From CAYSYM01 sp964435115 (GTDB lineage Bacteria; Chloroflexota; UBA6077; CF-72), in assembly GCA_964435115.1 (NCBI GenBank), contig CAYSYM010000010.1, forward strand, positions 1 to 64,000: a stretch of DNA of 64,000 nucleotides. Reading direction: 5' to 3'. This document shows positions 50,431 to 58,380 of the stretch, one piece after another. A program made the position numbers and the translations under genes. The notes below the pieces were generated by a model. The model ran no database searches and was not told the origin of the DNA. It saw only the letters and a program-made list of their open reading frames with translations. Numbering within the stretch: position 1 is the first letter of the stretch; the number at the start of each line of letters is the position of its first letter.

Positions 50431-52175
50431 GTGTCGCTCGCCGACCCGCCGGCCCAGCGGTAAATCACCAGCTCGCCGTTGTCGAACGCCACCTCGTACC
50501 CCTGGATCCGGTCGCCGACCAGCAGGGCTCCACCGACGCGGTCGTTCGGGCGATCGCGGGACGCCGGGCCGAGCACCACGATCCACGCGATGGGCGGGCG
50601 CGGCTGGACGAGCGCCGTCTCCCACAGCGCGGGCACGGAGGTCCCGACGTAGTCACGCAGGGGCCGGCCGGCCTCGGTGAAGAAGATCTGCGCTTCCGGC
50701 TGGAGCGCGTCGTCCACCAGCACCAGGCCATCGCGCGGCTGGTCGCGGAGCCAGGCCGCTGCCTGGAAGCTGGCGCTGGCGCCCCGCCGCTGCAGCGCGC
50801 CCTCGGCAACCACCACCGGCCCGCCGGGAGCCAGGAGCAGGCTCGCGCCCGAGGCGAGCGCCACCAGCCACACCGCCGCCGCGCCCGTCAGGCTCACGCG
50901 TGAGGGCGCTGGACCTGTGGGCCGCGCCGGCCCCGCGCGGCGCCGCACGCTGGCCGACAGGGTTGCCCCGAGCCCTGCGGCGCGCGCTACCAGGGGCGCC
51001 AGCGCGGCCACGCTGACGGCCACGAGCGGCGCCACCATCGCGCCGTAGCGCACGTTGAACAACCCCTCCGGGTTGGCCGCCCGGGTCACGATGACGCTCT
51101 GGCCCAGCGGCAGCGCGAGCAGGTAGAAGAGGAACGGCGCGGTGAGCACCAGGGGCGCCAGCAGCGCCGGCTCTCGACGGGCGCGGAGCAGCGCCGCCAG
51201 CAGACCGGCCACAGCCAGGAGGCTGGGAAGGGCGCCCAGGTTCTCGACCACCGCCTGCCCGTAGGTCAGCACCGTCTGCCCCAGGTTGTCCACTTCCGGA
51301 GGCCGGCCGTCGACCGTGGGGATGACGCCGCGCGCGGCCAGGTCGGCCACGATGGTGGCCGAGGCGTACGTCCCTCGAAAGAACTCCAGCGCGTCCCCGA
51401 AGACCAGCAGGTTGTAGAGCAGCCACAACGCTACAGCGTTGGCGGGTGCGACGGCGTAGGTGATGGAGATGCCTTCGGTGAGGCGGCGGTCACGGAGCCA
51501 GGCGTAGCTGGCCGCCAGGAGGACGAGCCCCGCCAGGCCGGCGAGCATCCAGCCGTCGTAGCGCGACAGCAGCGCGCCCGCGGCCCCCACGGAGGCGCGG
51601 ATGATCGCCGCCGGGCGCACCTGGCGGTGGCCGAAGCCGTCGAGCGCCTCGGCCACGCCGGCGCCGGCCAGGCTGGTGAAGGCCAGCGCCGGCGCCTCGG
51701 TCAGCGGCGTGACGAAGAAGGCGAGCGTGTTCGGGTTGGCCACGAACAGCCCGGCCGCGAGCAGGCCCCCGGCCGGCCCGCCCGCGAACCAGCCCAGGCG
51801 ATACAGCGCCCCCACCGTGAGCTGCAAGTAGACGAGCCCGGCCAGGGCGCCGGCCAGGCCGGCGCGCCAGATGGGGTCCAGCGCGGAGAGCGGCGCCAGC
51901 AGCAGCGGCGGCAGCGGCAGCCAGACCGTCCCGAGCTGCGCCAGCCCCGGGTTGAGGGAATCGAACACGCGGCGGGCGATCACCTCGTGGGAGAGCGCAT
52001 CGCCGTACGCGCGCAGCCAGTCGAAGCGCCACGCCAGGGCCGTCGCCACCAGCCACAGCAGCAGGGCGACCAGGCGGACCCCCTTGGGCACGTGGACGGC
52101 TGGAGCCGCTCCCTCGGCGGCCCGCGGTACGCGGCGGGCGCGGGCGGGTGGCCGTACCGCGGCGACGGCGTTCAC
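50427..52175 (-). CDS. GT-C membrane glycosyltransferase (first copy)
   Basis: The 582 residues contain about eleven membrane segments and a soluble C-terminal domain. FDWLRAYGDALSHEVIARRVFDSLNPGLAQLGTVW has the conserved acidic residue in the first outer loop of ArnT/PMT-type enzymes, which use polyprenyl-phosphate sugars. GTG 52175 overlaps the upstream stop (GTGA); its own stop overlaps the BcsB-like start. It is paralogous to the next upstream gene. Confidence 0.75.
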   Translation of the reverse strand: MNAVAAVRPPARARRVPRAAEGAAPAVHVPKGVRLVALLLWLVATALAWRFDWLRAYGDALSHEVIARRVFDSLNPGLAQLGTVWLPLPPLLLAPLSALDPIWRAGLAGALAGLVYLQLTVGALYRLGWFAGGPAGGLLAAGLFVANPNTLAFFVTPLTEAPALAFTSLAGAGVAEALDGFGHRQVRPAAIIRASVGAAGALLSRYDGWMLAGLAGLVLLAASYAWLRDRRLTEGISITYAVAPANAVALWLLYNLLVFGDALEFFRGTYASATIVADLAARGVIPTVDGRPPEVDNLGQTVLTYGQAVVENLGALPSLLAVAGLLAALLRARREPALLAPLVLTAPFLFYLLALPLGQSVIVTRAANPEGLFNVRYGAMVAPLVAVSVAALAPLVARAAGLGATLSASVRRRAGPARPTGPAPSRVSLTGAAAVWLVALASGASLLLAPGGPVVVAEGALQRRGASASFQAAAWLRDQPRDGLVLVDDALQPEAQIFFTEAGRPLRDYVGTSVPALWETALVQPRPPIAWIVVLGPASRDRPNDRVGGALLVGDRIQGYEVAFDNGELVIYRWAGGSASDT

Positions 52176-53986
52176 GCGCCCCGCCTCCCATCACGCCACA
52201 CCGCCGGCCGGCTTGCGGCTGGCGGCTCGCGCTGGCTCGCGCGCCCGGGCTCCGGCGCCGCCACGACTTCGTACAGGCGCCAGCGCGGCACGTCCGTGCC
52301 CGGCCACTCGCCGAGGAGGCGGAGCCCCGGCCCACCCCGGCTGAAGAGCTCCGGCCGACGGTCGCCCACCAGGTCCAGGCCAGGCTGCGGCCCGGGCACC
52401 AGCAGGTAGCGCACGTACGCCTCGGGACGATCGAGCGCCGCCTCGAACTCTCGACTGCGCGTGGTGAGGAAGCGGCTCGCGTCGCCGCTGAAGACGATGG
52501 CGTGGTCGGCGCGGATCTCGTCCGCCAGGATGCGCCCGGCAGGCAGGTCGCGGAGCACACCGCCAAGCGTGCGCTCCGGCGCTCGCGTCGCGGCCGGGTC
52601 CACCTCATCCTGGCGGCCGAGCTCGGTCAGGCGGATCACGCCGAGCAGCCGCGGCTCGTCGACCTGGACGATGTCGGTGCGCGAGAAGCTCAGCGCGGTC
52701 ACCAGGGACGATGCGACCAGGGCTAGCACCAGGAGCGCCGGCCGCGCCGTGCTCCACCCGCGGCGAAGCCCCTGGGTGGCGTAGACGAGCCCGACGACGC
52801 TGAGCGGGATCACGTAGATCTGGAAGCGGGTCCAGCCGAAACTCTGGCCGGACACGTGCAGCGCGAGCTGGAAGAGCGGGAACGAGCCGAGCAGCGCGGC
52901 CAGCGCGTAGGCCACCGCATCCCGCCTGGCCACGAGTCGCCACACGAGCAGAGCCAGGGCGAGGAAGACCGCGGGGTAGACGGCCAGCAGCACGCGGACG
53001 ACGTACTCAGCCGCGCCCCCGACATTGCCAACCAGGCCGGCTAAGGTCGGATTGCCCTGCAGGAATTCGACCGCTTGCTGCTGGTTCGAACCGCGGCCAA
53101 CCAGGAAGTAGAGCGGGTTCCCCATGATCAGCCAGTTGGCGAACAGCCACATGAAGATGGTGTAGGCCAATGGAGCGGCGTACGAGAGCAGGGCTGCCTC
53201 CAGCTCCAGCGGCGTGCGCCAGCGGTGCTGCAGCAGCGGGGCCGTAGCCAGCAGGAGCCCGAGTGCCAGGCCGAGCGCCAGGCCCTCGTACCGGGTCAGG
53301 AACGCGGCGCCAGCCGCCAGACCCATCACAGACCCGTTCACATAGGCTTGAACCGACCTCTCCGCTGTGAGGGTCTCGCGCAGCAGGAGCACACTGGCCA
53401 GGGTGAAGAAGAGCATGATCTGCTCGGACATCCCGTTGATGGAGTAGAGCAAGATCATGGGGTTCGTCTGGTAGGCGGCGAGGACGGCCCAGCGAAGGCG
53501 CCGCTCGGGCAGCCACGGCCGCAAGATCTCGTTCAGGACGACGAGCGCGCCCGCGGCGAACAGGGCGGTCGGGATGTTCGGCGTGAAGCCCGTGGCGAGC
53601 AGAGGCGGCACCGCTGCGAATGGGACCTGTACCAGGCCGGGGATCGGCGGCCAGATGAAGCCGAGGTTGGCGAGATTGGGGCCGCCGGCGGAGAGTACGC
53701 TCGCCGCGGCGAAGGCGCGCGAGAGCGCATCGCCGAAGTAGTAGTGGTAGCGAAAGGCCAGCACCGCTGACAGCGCCAGCAGGACCGTCGAGGCGAACGC
53801 GAACAGCACCAGGTTCTCGCTCGGGCCGGCCGGCCGCCGTGCCGGGGACGCCCCCACGGCGCCTGGGCGCAGGCCGGGCGCGTCGCGCTGCCTCTCGAGG
53901 GGGCCACGCGCGCGGGCCGTATCGGCGGCGATCCGGGCCAGACCCGGGGCTACGGGCGTCCTGGGCGCGACCGGGATCGACGTCAC
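52172..53986 (-). CDS. GT-C membrane glycosyltransferase (second copy)
   Basis: The 604 residues start at GTG 53986, which overlaps the stop of the GT2 gene. After a 60-residue Pro/Arg-rich N-terminus come about eleven membrane segments. The outer-loop acidic motif is HYYFGDALSRAFAAASVLS and a SINGMSEQIMLFFTL segment follows. The C-terminal soluble domain resembles that of the first copy. Together they suggest lipid-linked sugar transfer onto the polymer or its anchor (inference). Confidence 0.75.
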   Translation of the reverse strand: MTSIPVAPRTPVAPGLARIAADTARARGPLERQRDAPGLRPGAVGASPARRPAGPSENLVLFAFASTVLLALSAVLAFRYHYYFGDALSRAFAAASVLSAGGPNLANLGFIWPPIPGLVQVPFAAVPPLLATGFTPNIPTALFAAGALVVLNEILRPWLPERRLRWAVLAAYQTNPMILLYSINGMSEQIMLFFTLASVLLLRETLTAERSVQAYVNGSVMGLAAGAAFLTRYEGLALGLALGLLLATAPLLQHRWRTPLELEAALLSYAAPLAYTIFMWLFANWLIMGNPLYFLVGRGSNQQQAVEFLQGNPTLAGLVGNVGGAAEYVVRVLLAVYPAVFLALALLVWRLVARRDAVAYALAALLGSFPLFQLALHVSGQSFGWTRFQIYVIPLSVVGLVYATQGLRRGWSTARPALLVLALVASSLVTALSFSRTDIVQVDEPRLLGVIRLTELGRQDEVDPAATRAPERTLGGVLRDLPAGRILADEIRADHAIVFSGDASRFLTTRSREFEAALDRPEAYVRYLLVPGPQPGLDLVGDRRPELFSRGGPGLRLLGEWPGTDVPRWRLYEVVAAPEPGRASQREPPAASRPAVWRDGRRGA

Positions 53987-56900
53987 GGCTCGACCCCCCG
54001 GCTGCTTGGTTCGAGCACCGGCGGTGCCGACAGCCCGTGCTGCGTCTTCTCCCAGTAGAAGGGCTTGTAGAAGAGCTGGAGGAAGCCCTTCCAGGCGGCG
54101 ATGCTCATGAGCGCCCAGTAGATGGGCGTCAGCAGCGCGTACTTGACCAGGCCGTAGTAGCCACGCCGCAGGCAGCCGGCGACGTTGAGGTAGGTGAAGA
54201 CGAAGTTGCCCGCGTACAGGCCCAGCGCCCCCAGCAGGAAAATCGCGCCGGGGAAGAGCTGCTGGATCACGCCCCAGCGGGTCAGGAACCACAGCACCGT
54301 CAGCAGCCAGAAGACCGGGTTGATGAGGAAGGAGAAGAAGGTGCCGCCGACGATCATCTGGAAGCTGAAGAAGCCGTACGGCCCGATGGCGCGCCACAGC
54401 GCCACGGGATGGCGCATCCGCACCAGCCAGGTCTGGATGTAGCCCTTGACCCAGCGCGACCGCTGGCGGACCCAGTTGTAGAGGGCGGAGTTCGCCTCCT
54501 CGTAGGTGGTCGAGTCGATCACCCCGGTCTTCCAGCCCCTGGCGAAGAGACGGAGCCCGAGGTCGGCGTCTTCGGTGACGTTGTACGGATCCCAGCCCCC
54601 CAGCTCGCGTAGCTGGGCCGTCTTGAAGTGGTTCGACGTCCCACCGAGCGGGATCGGGGCATTGGTGGCATCCAGGCCAGGTAGCAGCAGGTCGAACCAG
54701 ACCGAGTACTCGGCGGTGAACCAGCGGGTCAGGATGTTCTGGTCCCGGTTGAAGTAGTTCAGCTTGGACTGGATGCACGCCAGGGACTCGTCCGTCTGGA
54801 AGGCGAGGATGGCCTTCTTGAGCTGGTCTGGATCCGGCAGGTCCTCCGCGTCGTAGATGACGACGTACTCGCCCTTGACGTGCACGAGGCCATAGTTGCA
54901 GGCCTTGGGCTTCCCCTTGGGCAAGCCGTGGGGGACGACGACCACCTGGCAGTACGGCGGCAGCTTGAGCCGCTCCGCCGCCTCGCGCGTCTCGAGGTCG
55001 TCCTCCTCGAGGAGGAGCTTCACGTCCAGCTTGGTGCGCGGGTAGTCGAGCCGCTCCAGCCCTCGGACGAGGCTCGGGAGGACGGTGGCTTCGTGGTACA
55101 TCGGCACGAGGATCGTGTAGATGGGCAGCTCGCGCTCGTCCAGCGCCGCCACCTGTTCCCGAGAGATGGGGATCTCGAGCGAGTGCGACAGGGCCCGGTA
55201 GATCAGATAGAACTTGTAGGCCGAGAGGGTGGCGATGAAGAGGGTCGCGAAGGCCACGCCCGCTTGCAGGAACGCGAGGGCGTTGGCGGCCAGGAGCGCG
55301 GCCGAGCCAAAGAGGAGCCCAACCAGGATGAGCTTCTGCCCATCGCTGAGCACCCGGTAGGCCGAGTCTTCGGGCGATCTGGCAAGTAGCTCGGAGGCGG
55401 CACGCTCCAGGAACCGCTGGCCGTAGAAGGCGTCCAGGCACTGGCGGAGCTGCCGCTCGGTGGCGAGCACCTGGTGGACAGCGCGAAGGGTCTGCTCGCC
55501 CAGCGCGGCCAGCGTCGAGGCATCCAGGGGCTCGACGGTCGCGACCGTCACGCTCGCCTCGTCGCAGGCAATGGGAAGCACGAGCAGCTGGCGGGCGACC
55601 TCCTCAGGCAGCAGGGTGAGGGCTTCCGGCGCCACGAGCGCCGGATCGAGGCTGAAGAAGGGGAGGCCGGCGTCCTCGCCGAGCACCGCGTAGAGCTGGT
55701 CCTCGGAGACGTAGTCCAGGCCGACCAGGGCCGTGCCCACCCGCACGCCCGTGCGGCGCCCCAGCTCGAGCGCCTGCTTGAGCTGCGCCGGCGTGGCCAG
55801 GCCGGCCGCCACCACCCGCTGCCCGACCCCCGGCCGTCCCAGGGTGCGGTGGATCGCGTCCTCGAGCTCGTCACGTGGCGCGACGGCTCCCAGGACCGGC
55901 TGCCCGATCGCCGCCTGGAGGGCTGGCAGCGCCGGGCTGAGCGGATCGGCCACCGCGACGCGCACGGCGCCGCGCTCGCGTCGGAACGGCAGGGCACACC
56001 AGGTCCACGCCTGGGCTTCATCGATGAGCCCAGCCGCGGCCGGATCGACTGGATCGACGACGCGAGCGCGGACGACCTCCCGGCCGAGCGGGTCGATGCC
56101 GGGCTCGTCGTGTGAAGCCAGGTCGAGCGAGGCGAGCGGCAGACCCGCGGAGTCGGCCAGGGCGGCGGCCAGGTCCGCGCCAGCCAGCGCGTCGGTTGCC
56201 GCCAGGGCGACGTCCGTGGGCTCGCCCCGAACCAGCAGGCGCTCCCGCGCCGCGACCAGGCGAGCCCGTGGGACCGCCCGGTCACGTGCGAGCCGCTCTT
56301 CCAGCTCCAGGTAACCCTCTGGGAGCGGATAGGCGTGGGGTGCCTCGGTACGGTCGAGAGCGGCGCCGATCGCGGGGCCATCCGCCAGGACGGGGCGGAG
56401 GAAGAGGCCTGTGCGGTCGAGGAGCGCGCGGGCCGCTTCAGGGAGTGGCCAGCGCGCCACGGCGGCGACCAGCACGCGGCCCGCCTGCCAGAGCGGCACG
56501 AGCTGGTAGGTCCGCGCCAGGTCCCGGGGCAGGGCGCGGACAAGTGCTAGGTCCAGATGGACCTCCTCCAGGGCGAGGTGGGGCAGGCCGAGCCCCTGTC
56601 CGCCGTTCACCTGGCGGCCCGCGGGGCGAGCCGGCCCGCCAGCCGGCCTGCCACGGGACCAGCGAGCGATGGCCGCGTCCACGTCCGAGAGGGGGGCGAC
56701 GGTGGCCTGGGCGACCCAGCCGGTCTGCCGCTCGAGCTGCCTGATGACGCTCACAGGCGGTGGCACCGCGCAGACCAGCACGAGCTGAGGACCGACCTGC
56801 GCGCCCGGCAGCATGAGGTGCTGGCGGGCTACCTCGACGGGGATGGCCTGCTCGACGCCTGCCGGCGGGACGGGGACGGACGCCGTCCACCGCGGCAGCC

Positions 56901-57435
56901 CATAGGCGAGCGCCATGCTGGTCGCCAGGTCGTGCTCGCCTGCGTGGCGCTCCTCCACCAGCCAGCGGAGGTACGCGGACGGCGACTCACCGGCTGGCGG
57001 AGGTGGCAGCGGTCGCCAGACGCCAAGGAGAGGCAGGACCGGCACCAGGCGGTCCCTCAGGCGCCCGGCGCTTGGCGGGCGGCCCTCCAGCCGATCCAGC
57101 GCCTCCGCGACCTCCTCGGGCGTGGCCGGCACGAGCCGCGGTTCCAGGCGGGCTCGCCGCCGGATCTCGCGGACGAGGGTGGCGTCGTCCGGCTCGACCG
57201 CGGCCAGGATCAGCTCCGTCCCACGGCGCTGGATGGGCACGACGCCAACTTGCCGCAGCCAGGCAGGCTCGAGGGCCCCGGCGACCGGGGACGGCTCGAG
57301 GCGGTCGAGCGTGATGGTCACCGGTTCAGGCGGTGCGCCGAGCGCTTCGCGCTCGCCTTTCCCTGGGCGAAGCACGTCGGCCGCGCTTGCGTCGATCCGT
57401 GCCGAGCCCTGGCCGACGTGCTTCGCCACGGCCAC
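53983..57435 (-). CDS. GspE-N/MshEN-array fused to processive GT2 synthase
   Basis: This protein is 1150 residues. Residues 40-690 hold about five units like the GspE/PilB N-terminal (MshEN) domain; the last, about 545-690, is best kept (VGQRVVAAGLATPAQLKQAL, VRVGTALVGLDYVSEDQL, LPEEVARQLLVLPI, VATVEPLD). MshEN domains bind c-di-GMP. Two membrane helices (about 700-745) lead to a GT2 domain with DAED (about 861), TEDADLG (about 952) and QRSRW (about 989), the D,D,D,Q(Q/R)xRW set of cellulose/hyaluronan-type synthases, then four or more helices. No PilZ is present. GTG 57435 follows ggagg; codons 3-31 come from repeat copy D, so GTG 57321 is an alternative start. Confidence 0.85.
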   Translation of the reverse strand: MAVAKHVGQGSARIDASAADVLRPGKGEREALGAPPEPVTITLDRLEPSPVAGALEPAWLRQVGVVPIQRRGTELILAAVEPDDATLVREIRRRARLEPRLVPATPEEVAEALDRLEGRPPSAGRLRDRLVPVLPLLGVWRPLPPPPAGESPSAYLRWLVEERHAGEHDLATSMALAYGLPRWTASVPVPPAGVEQAIPVEVARQHLMLPGAQVGPQLVLVCAVPPPVSVIRQLERQTGWVAQATVAPLSDVDAAIARWSRGRPAGGPARPAGRQVNGGQGLGLPHLALEEVHLDLALVRALPRDLARTYQLVPLWQAGRVLVAAVARWPLPEAARALLDRTGLFLRPVLADGPAIGAALDRTEAPHAYPLPEGYLELEERLARDRAVPRARLVAARERLLVRGEPTDVALAATDALAGADLAAALADSAGLPLASLDLASHDEPGIDPLGREVVRARVVDPVDPAAAGLIDEAQAWTWCALPFRRERGAVRVAVADPLSPALPALQAAIGQPVLGAVAPRDELEDAIHRTLGRPGVGQRVVAAGLATPAQLKQALELGRRTGVRVGTALVGLDYVSEDQLYAVLGEDAGLPFFSLDPALVAPEALTLLPEEVARQLLVLPIACDEASVTVATVEPLDASTLAALGEQTLRAVHQVLATERQLRQCLDAFYGQRFLERAASELLARSPEDSAYRVLSDGQKLILVGLLFGSAALLAANALAFLQAGVAFATLFIATLSAYKFYLIYRALSHSLEIPISREQVAALDERELPIYTILVPMYHEATVLPSLVRGLERLDYPRTKLDVKLLLEEDDLETREAAERLKLPPYCQVVVVPHGLPKGKPKACNYGLVHVKGEYVVIYDAEDLPDPDQLKKAILAFQTDESLACIQSKLNYFNRDQNILTRWFTAEYSVWFDLLLPGLDATNAPIPLGGTSNHFKTAQLRELGGWDPYNVTEDADLGLRLFARGWKTGVIDSTTYEEANSALYNWVRQRSRWVKGYIQTWLVRMRHPVALWRAIGPYGFFSFQMIVGGTFFSFLINPVFWLLTVLWFLTRWGVIQQLFPGAIFLLGALGLYAGNFVFTYLNVAGCLRRGYYGLVKYALLTPIYWALMSIAAWKGFLQLFYKPFYWEKTQHGLSAPPVLEPSSRGVEP
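57341..57427. repeat. Composite inverted repeat, copy D (inside the synthase 5' end)
   Basis: AGCGCTTCGCGCT (57341-57353) is followed by perfect 17-base arms: ggcgaagcacgtcggcc at 57366-57382 and its reverse complement at 57411-57427. It is the best-preserved copy and lies within the first 31 codons of the GT2 fusion gene, which it appears to have extended. Confidence 0.75.
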
Positions 57436-57441
57436 GCGGTC

Positions 57442-57693
57442 TCACGGCCTCCAGGGCGTGCGGCCCGGCGAGGTGGAGCGCGAAGCGCCCAGTCGCCGCC
57501 GCAGCCGGCGCAGCCGGCGCTGGTCGGCCAGGCCGTAGACGACCAGGAACGCCGCCACCAGGGCGATGGGCAGCGTCAGGTAGCCGATGAACGTGAGGAG
57601 GAAGAGCGCCAGCCAGATGGCCAGCGTCAGGCCCACGCGAAGGAGCGCCATGGACCACTCGCGTAGTCCGATGCCGCCGCTCGGCTCGCTCAC
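57442..57693 (-). CDS. Small membrane protein
   Basis: The 83 residues contain two adjacent hydrophobic helices (LLRVGLTLAIWLALFLLTFIG; LTLPIALVAAFLVVYGLA) and an Arg-rich C-terminus that would face the cytoplasm. ATG 57693 overlaps the upstream stop by four bases and it ends six bases before the GT2 gene. A synthase accessory subunit is a reasonable guess. No family recognised. Confidence 0.65.
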   Translation of the reverse strand: MSEPSGGIGLREWSMALLRVGLTLAIWLALFLLTFIGYLTLPIALVAAFLVVYGLADQRRLRRLRRRLGASRSTSPGRTPWRP

Positions 57694-58355
57694 GAGGCTG
57701 GCGCTCCAGCGGCTCCGGTGGCCGCCCCCGCCACGCCCAACGCCACGTGCAGCGCGTCGCCCACCGCCGCGATGTGCCTGGGACGGAAGCAGCTGATCTC
57801 GGCGAGTCGCCCGGAGAGCGGCAGGACACCCTCGTAGTCGACTGAAAGGAAGAGCACCCCCCGGTGGAAGCGGCGGACCTTGACCGCCCGCACCCCCGGG
57901 AGCGCCCTGAGCTCCTTCAGGTAGGCGTTCACGTCGCCGAAGCTGGAGAAGCGCGCGACCTGCAGCTCGATGCGCGGGCCGGCGATCAGGGTAGCGTCAG
58001 CCGGACGAGGCATCGACTCGACCGCCGCGAACGACAGGTCGGCCGCTCGGCGCGCCTCCTGCGCGGTCTCGGCGAAGATGGCCTCGGCCTCGCGCTCGGC
58101 GCGGGCACACATCTCCTCGCCCTCGCCCTGGAGCTGCTCCAGGAGGTGCGCCAGACGGGCGGCGCCCAGCAGCAGGACGGACCGGGTGCGCAGGCTGGCT
58201 GCCTCCTGTCGGTCGGCCAGGGCGGCCTCCACTTCCAGGAGCTGGGCCTTCCGCCCCTCGATCGCGCGCACCACGCGCGGCCACTCGGCGTCCGCCGCGG
58301 CGGGGTCGTCGGCCGCGGTCCTCGATGCGGGGCTGGCGGAGATCGTGAGCGGCAT
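57690..58355 (-). CDS. Coiled-coil protein with C-terminal alpha/beta domain
   Basis: The 221 residues have a long helical part (about 25-115; QLLEVEAALADRQEA...HLLEQLQGEGEEMCARAEREAEAIF), in part like DivIVA/SepF-associated coils. An alpha/beta domain follows (IELQVARFSSFGDVNAYLKEL then LPGVRAVKVRRFHRGVLFLSVDY). The second part resembles small ligand- or partner-binding ferredoxin-like folds, but I cannot name the family. It lies 25 bases after the GGDEF-EAL gene and is coupled to the small membrane protein. Confidence 0.65.
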   Translation of the reverse strand: MPLTISASPASRTAADDPAAADAEWPRVVRAIEGRKAQLLEVEAALADRQEAASLRTRSVLLLGAARLAHLLEQLQGEGEEMCARAEREAEAIFAETAQEARRAADLSFAAVESMPRPADATLIAGPRIELQVARFSSFGDVNAYLKELRALPGVRAVKVRRFHRGVLFLSVDYEGVLPLSGRLAEISCFRPRHIAAVGDALHVALGVAGAATGAAGAPAS

Positions 58356-58380
58356 CGCCTCACTCGCCGGGCGGCGCGCC

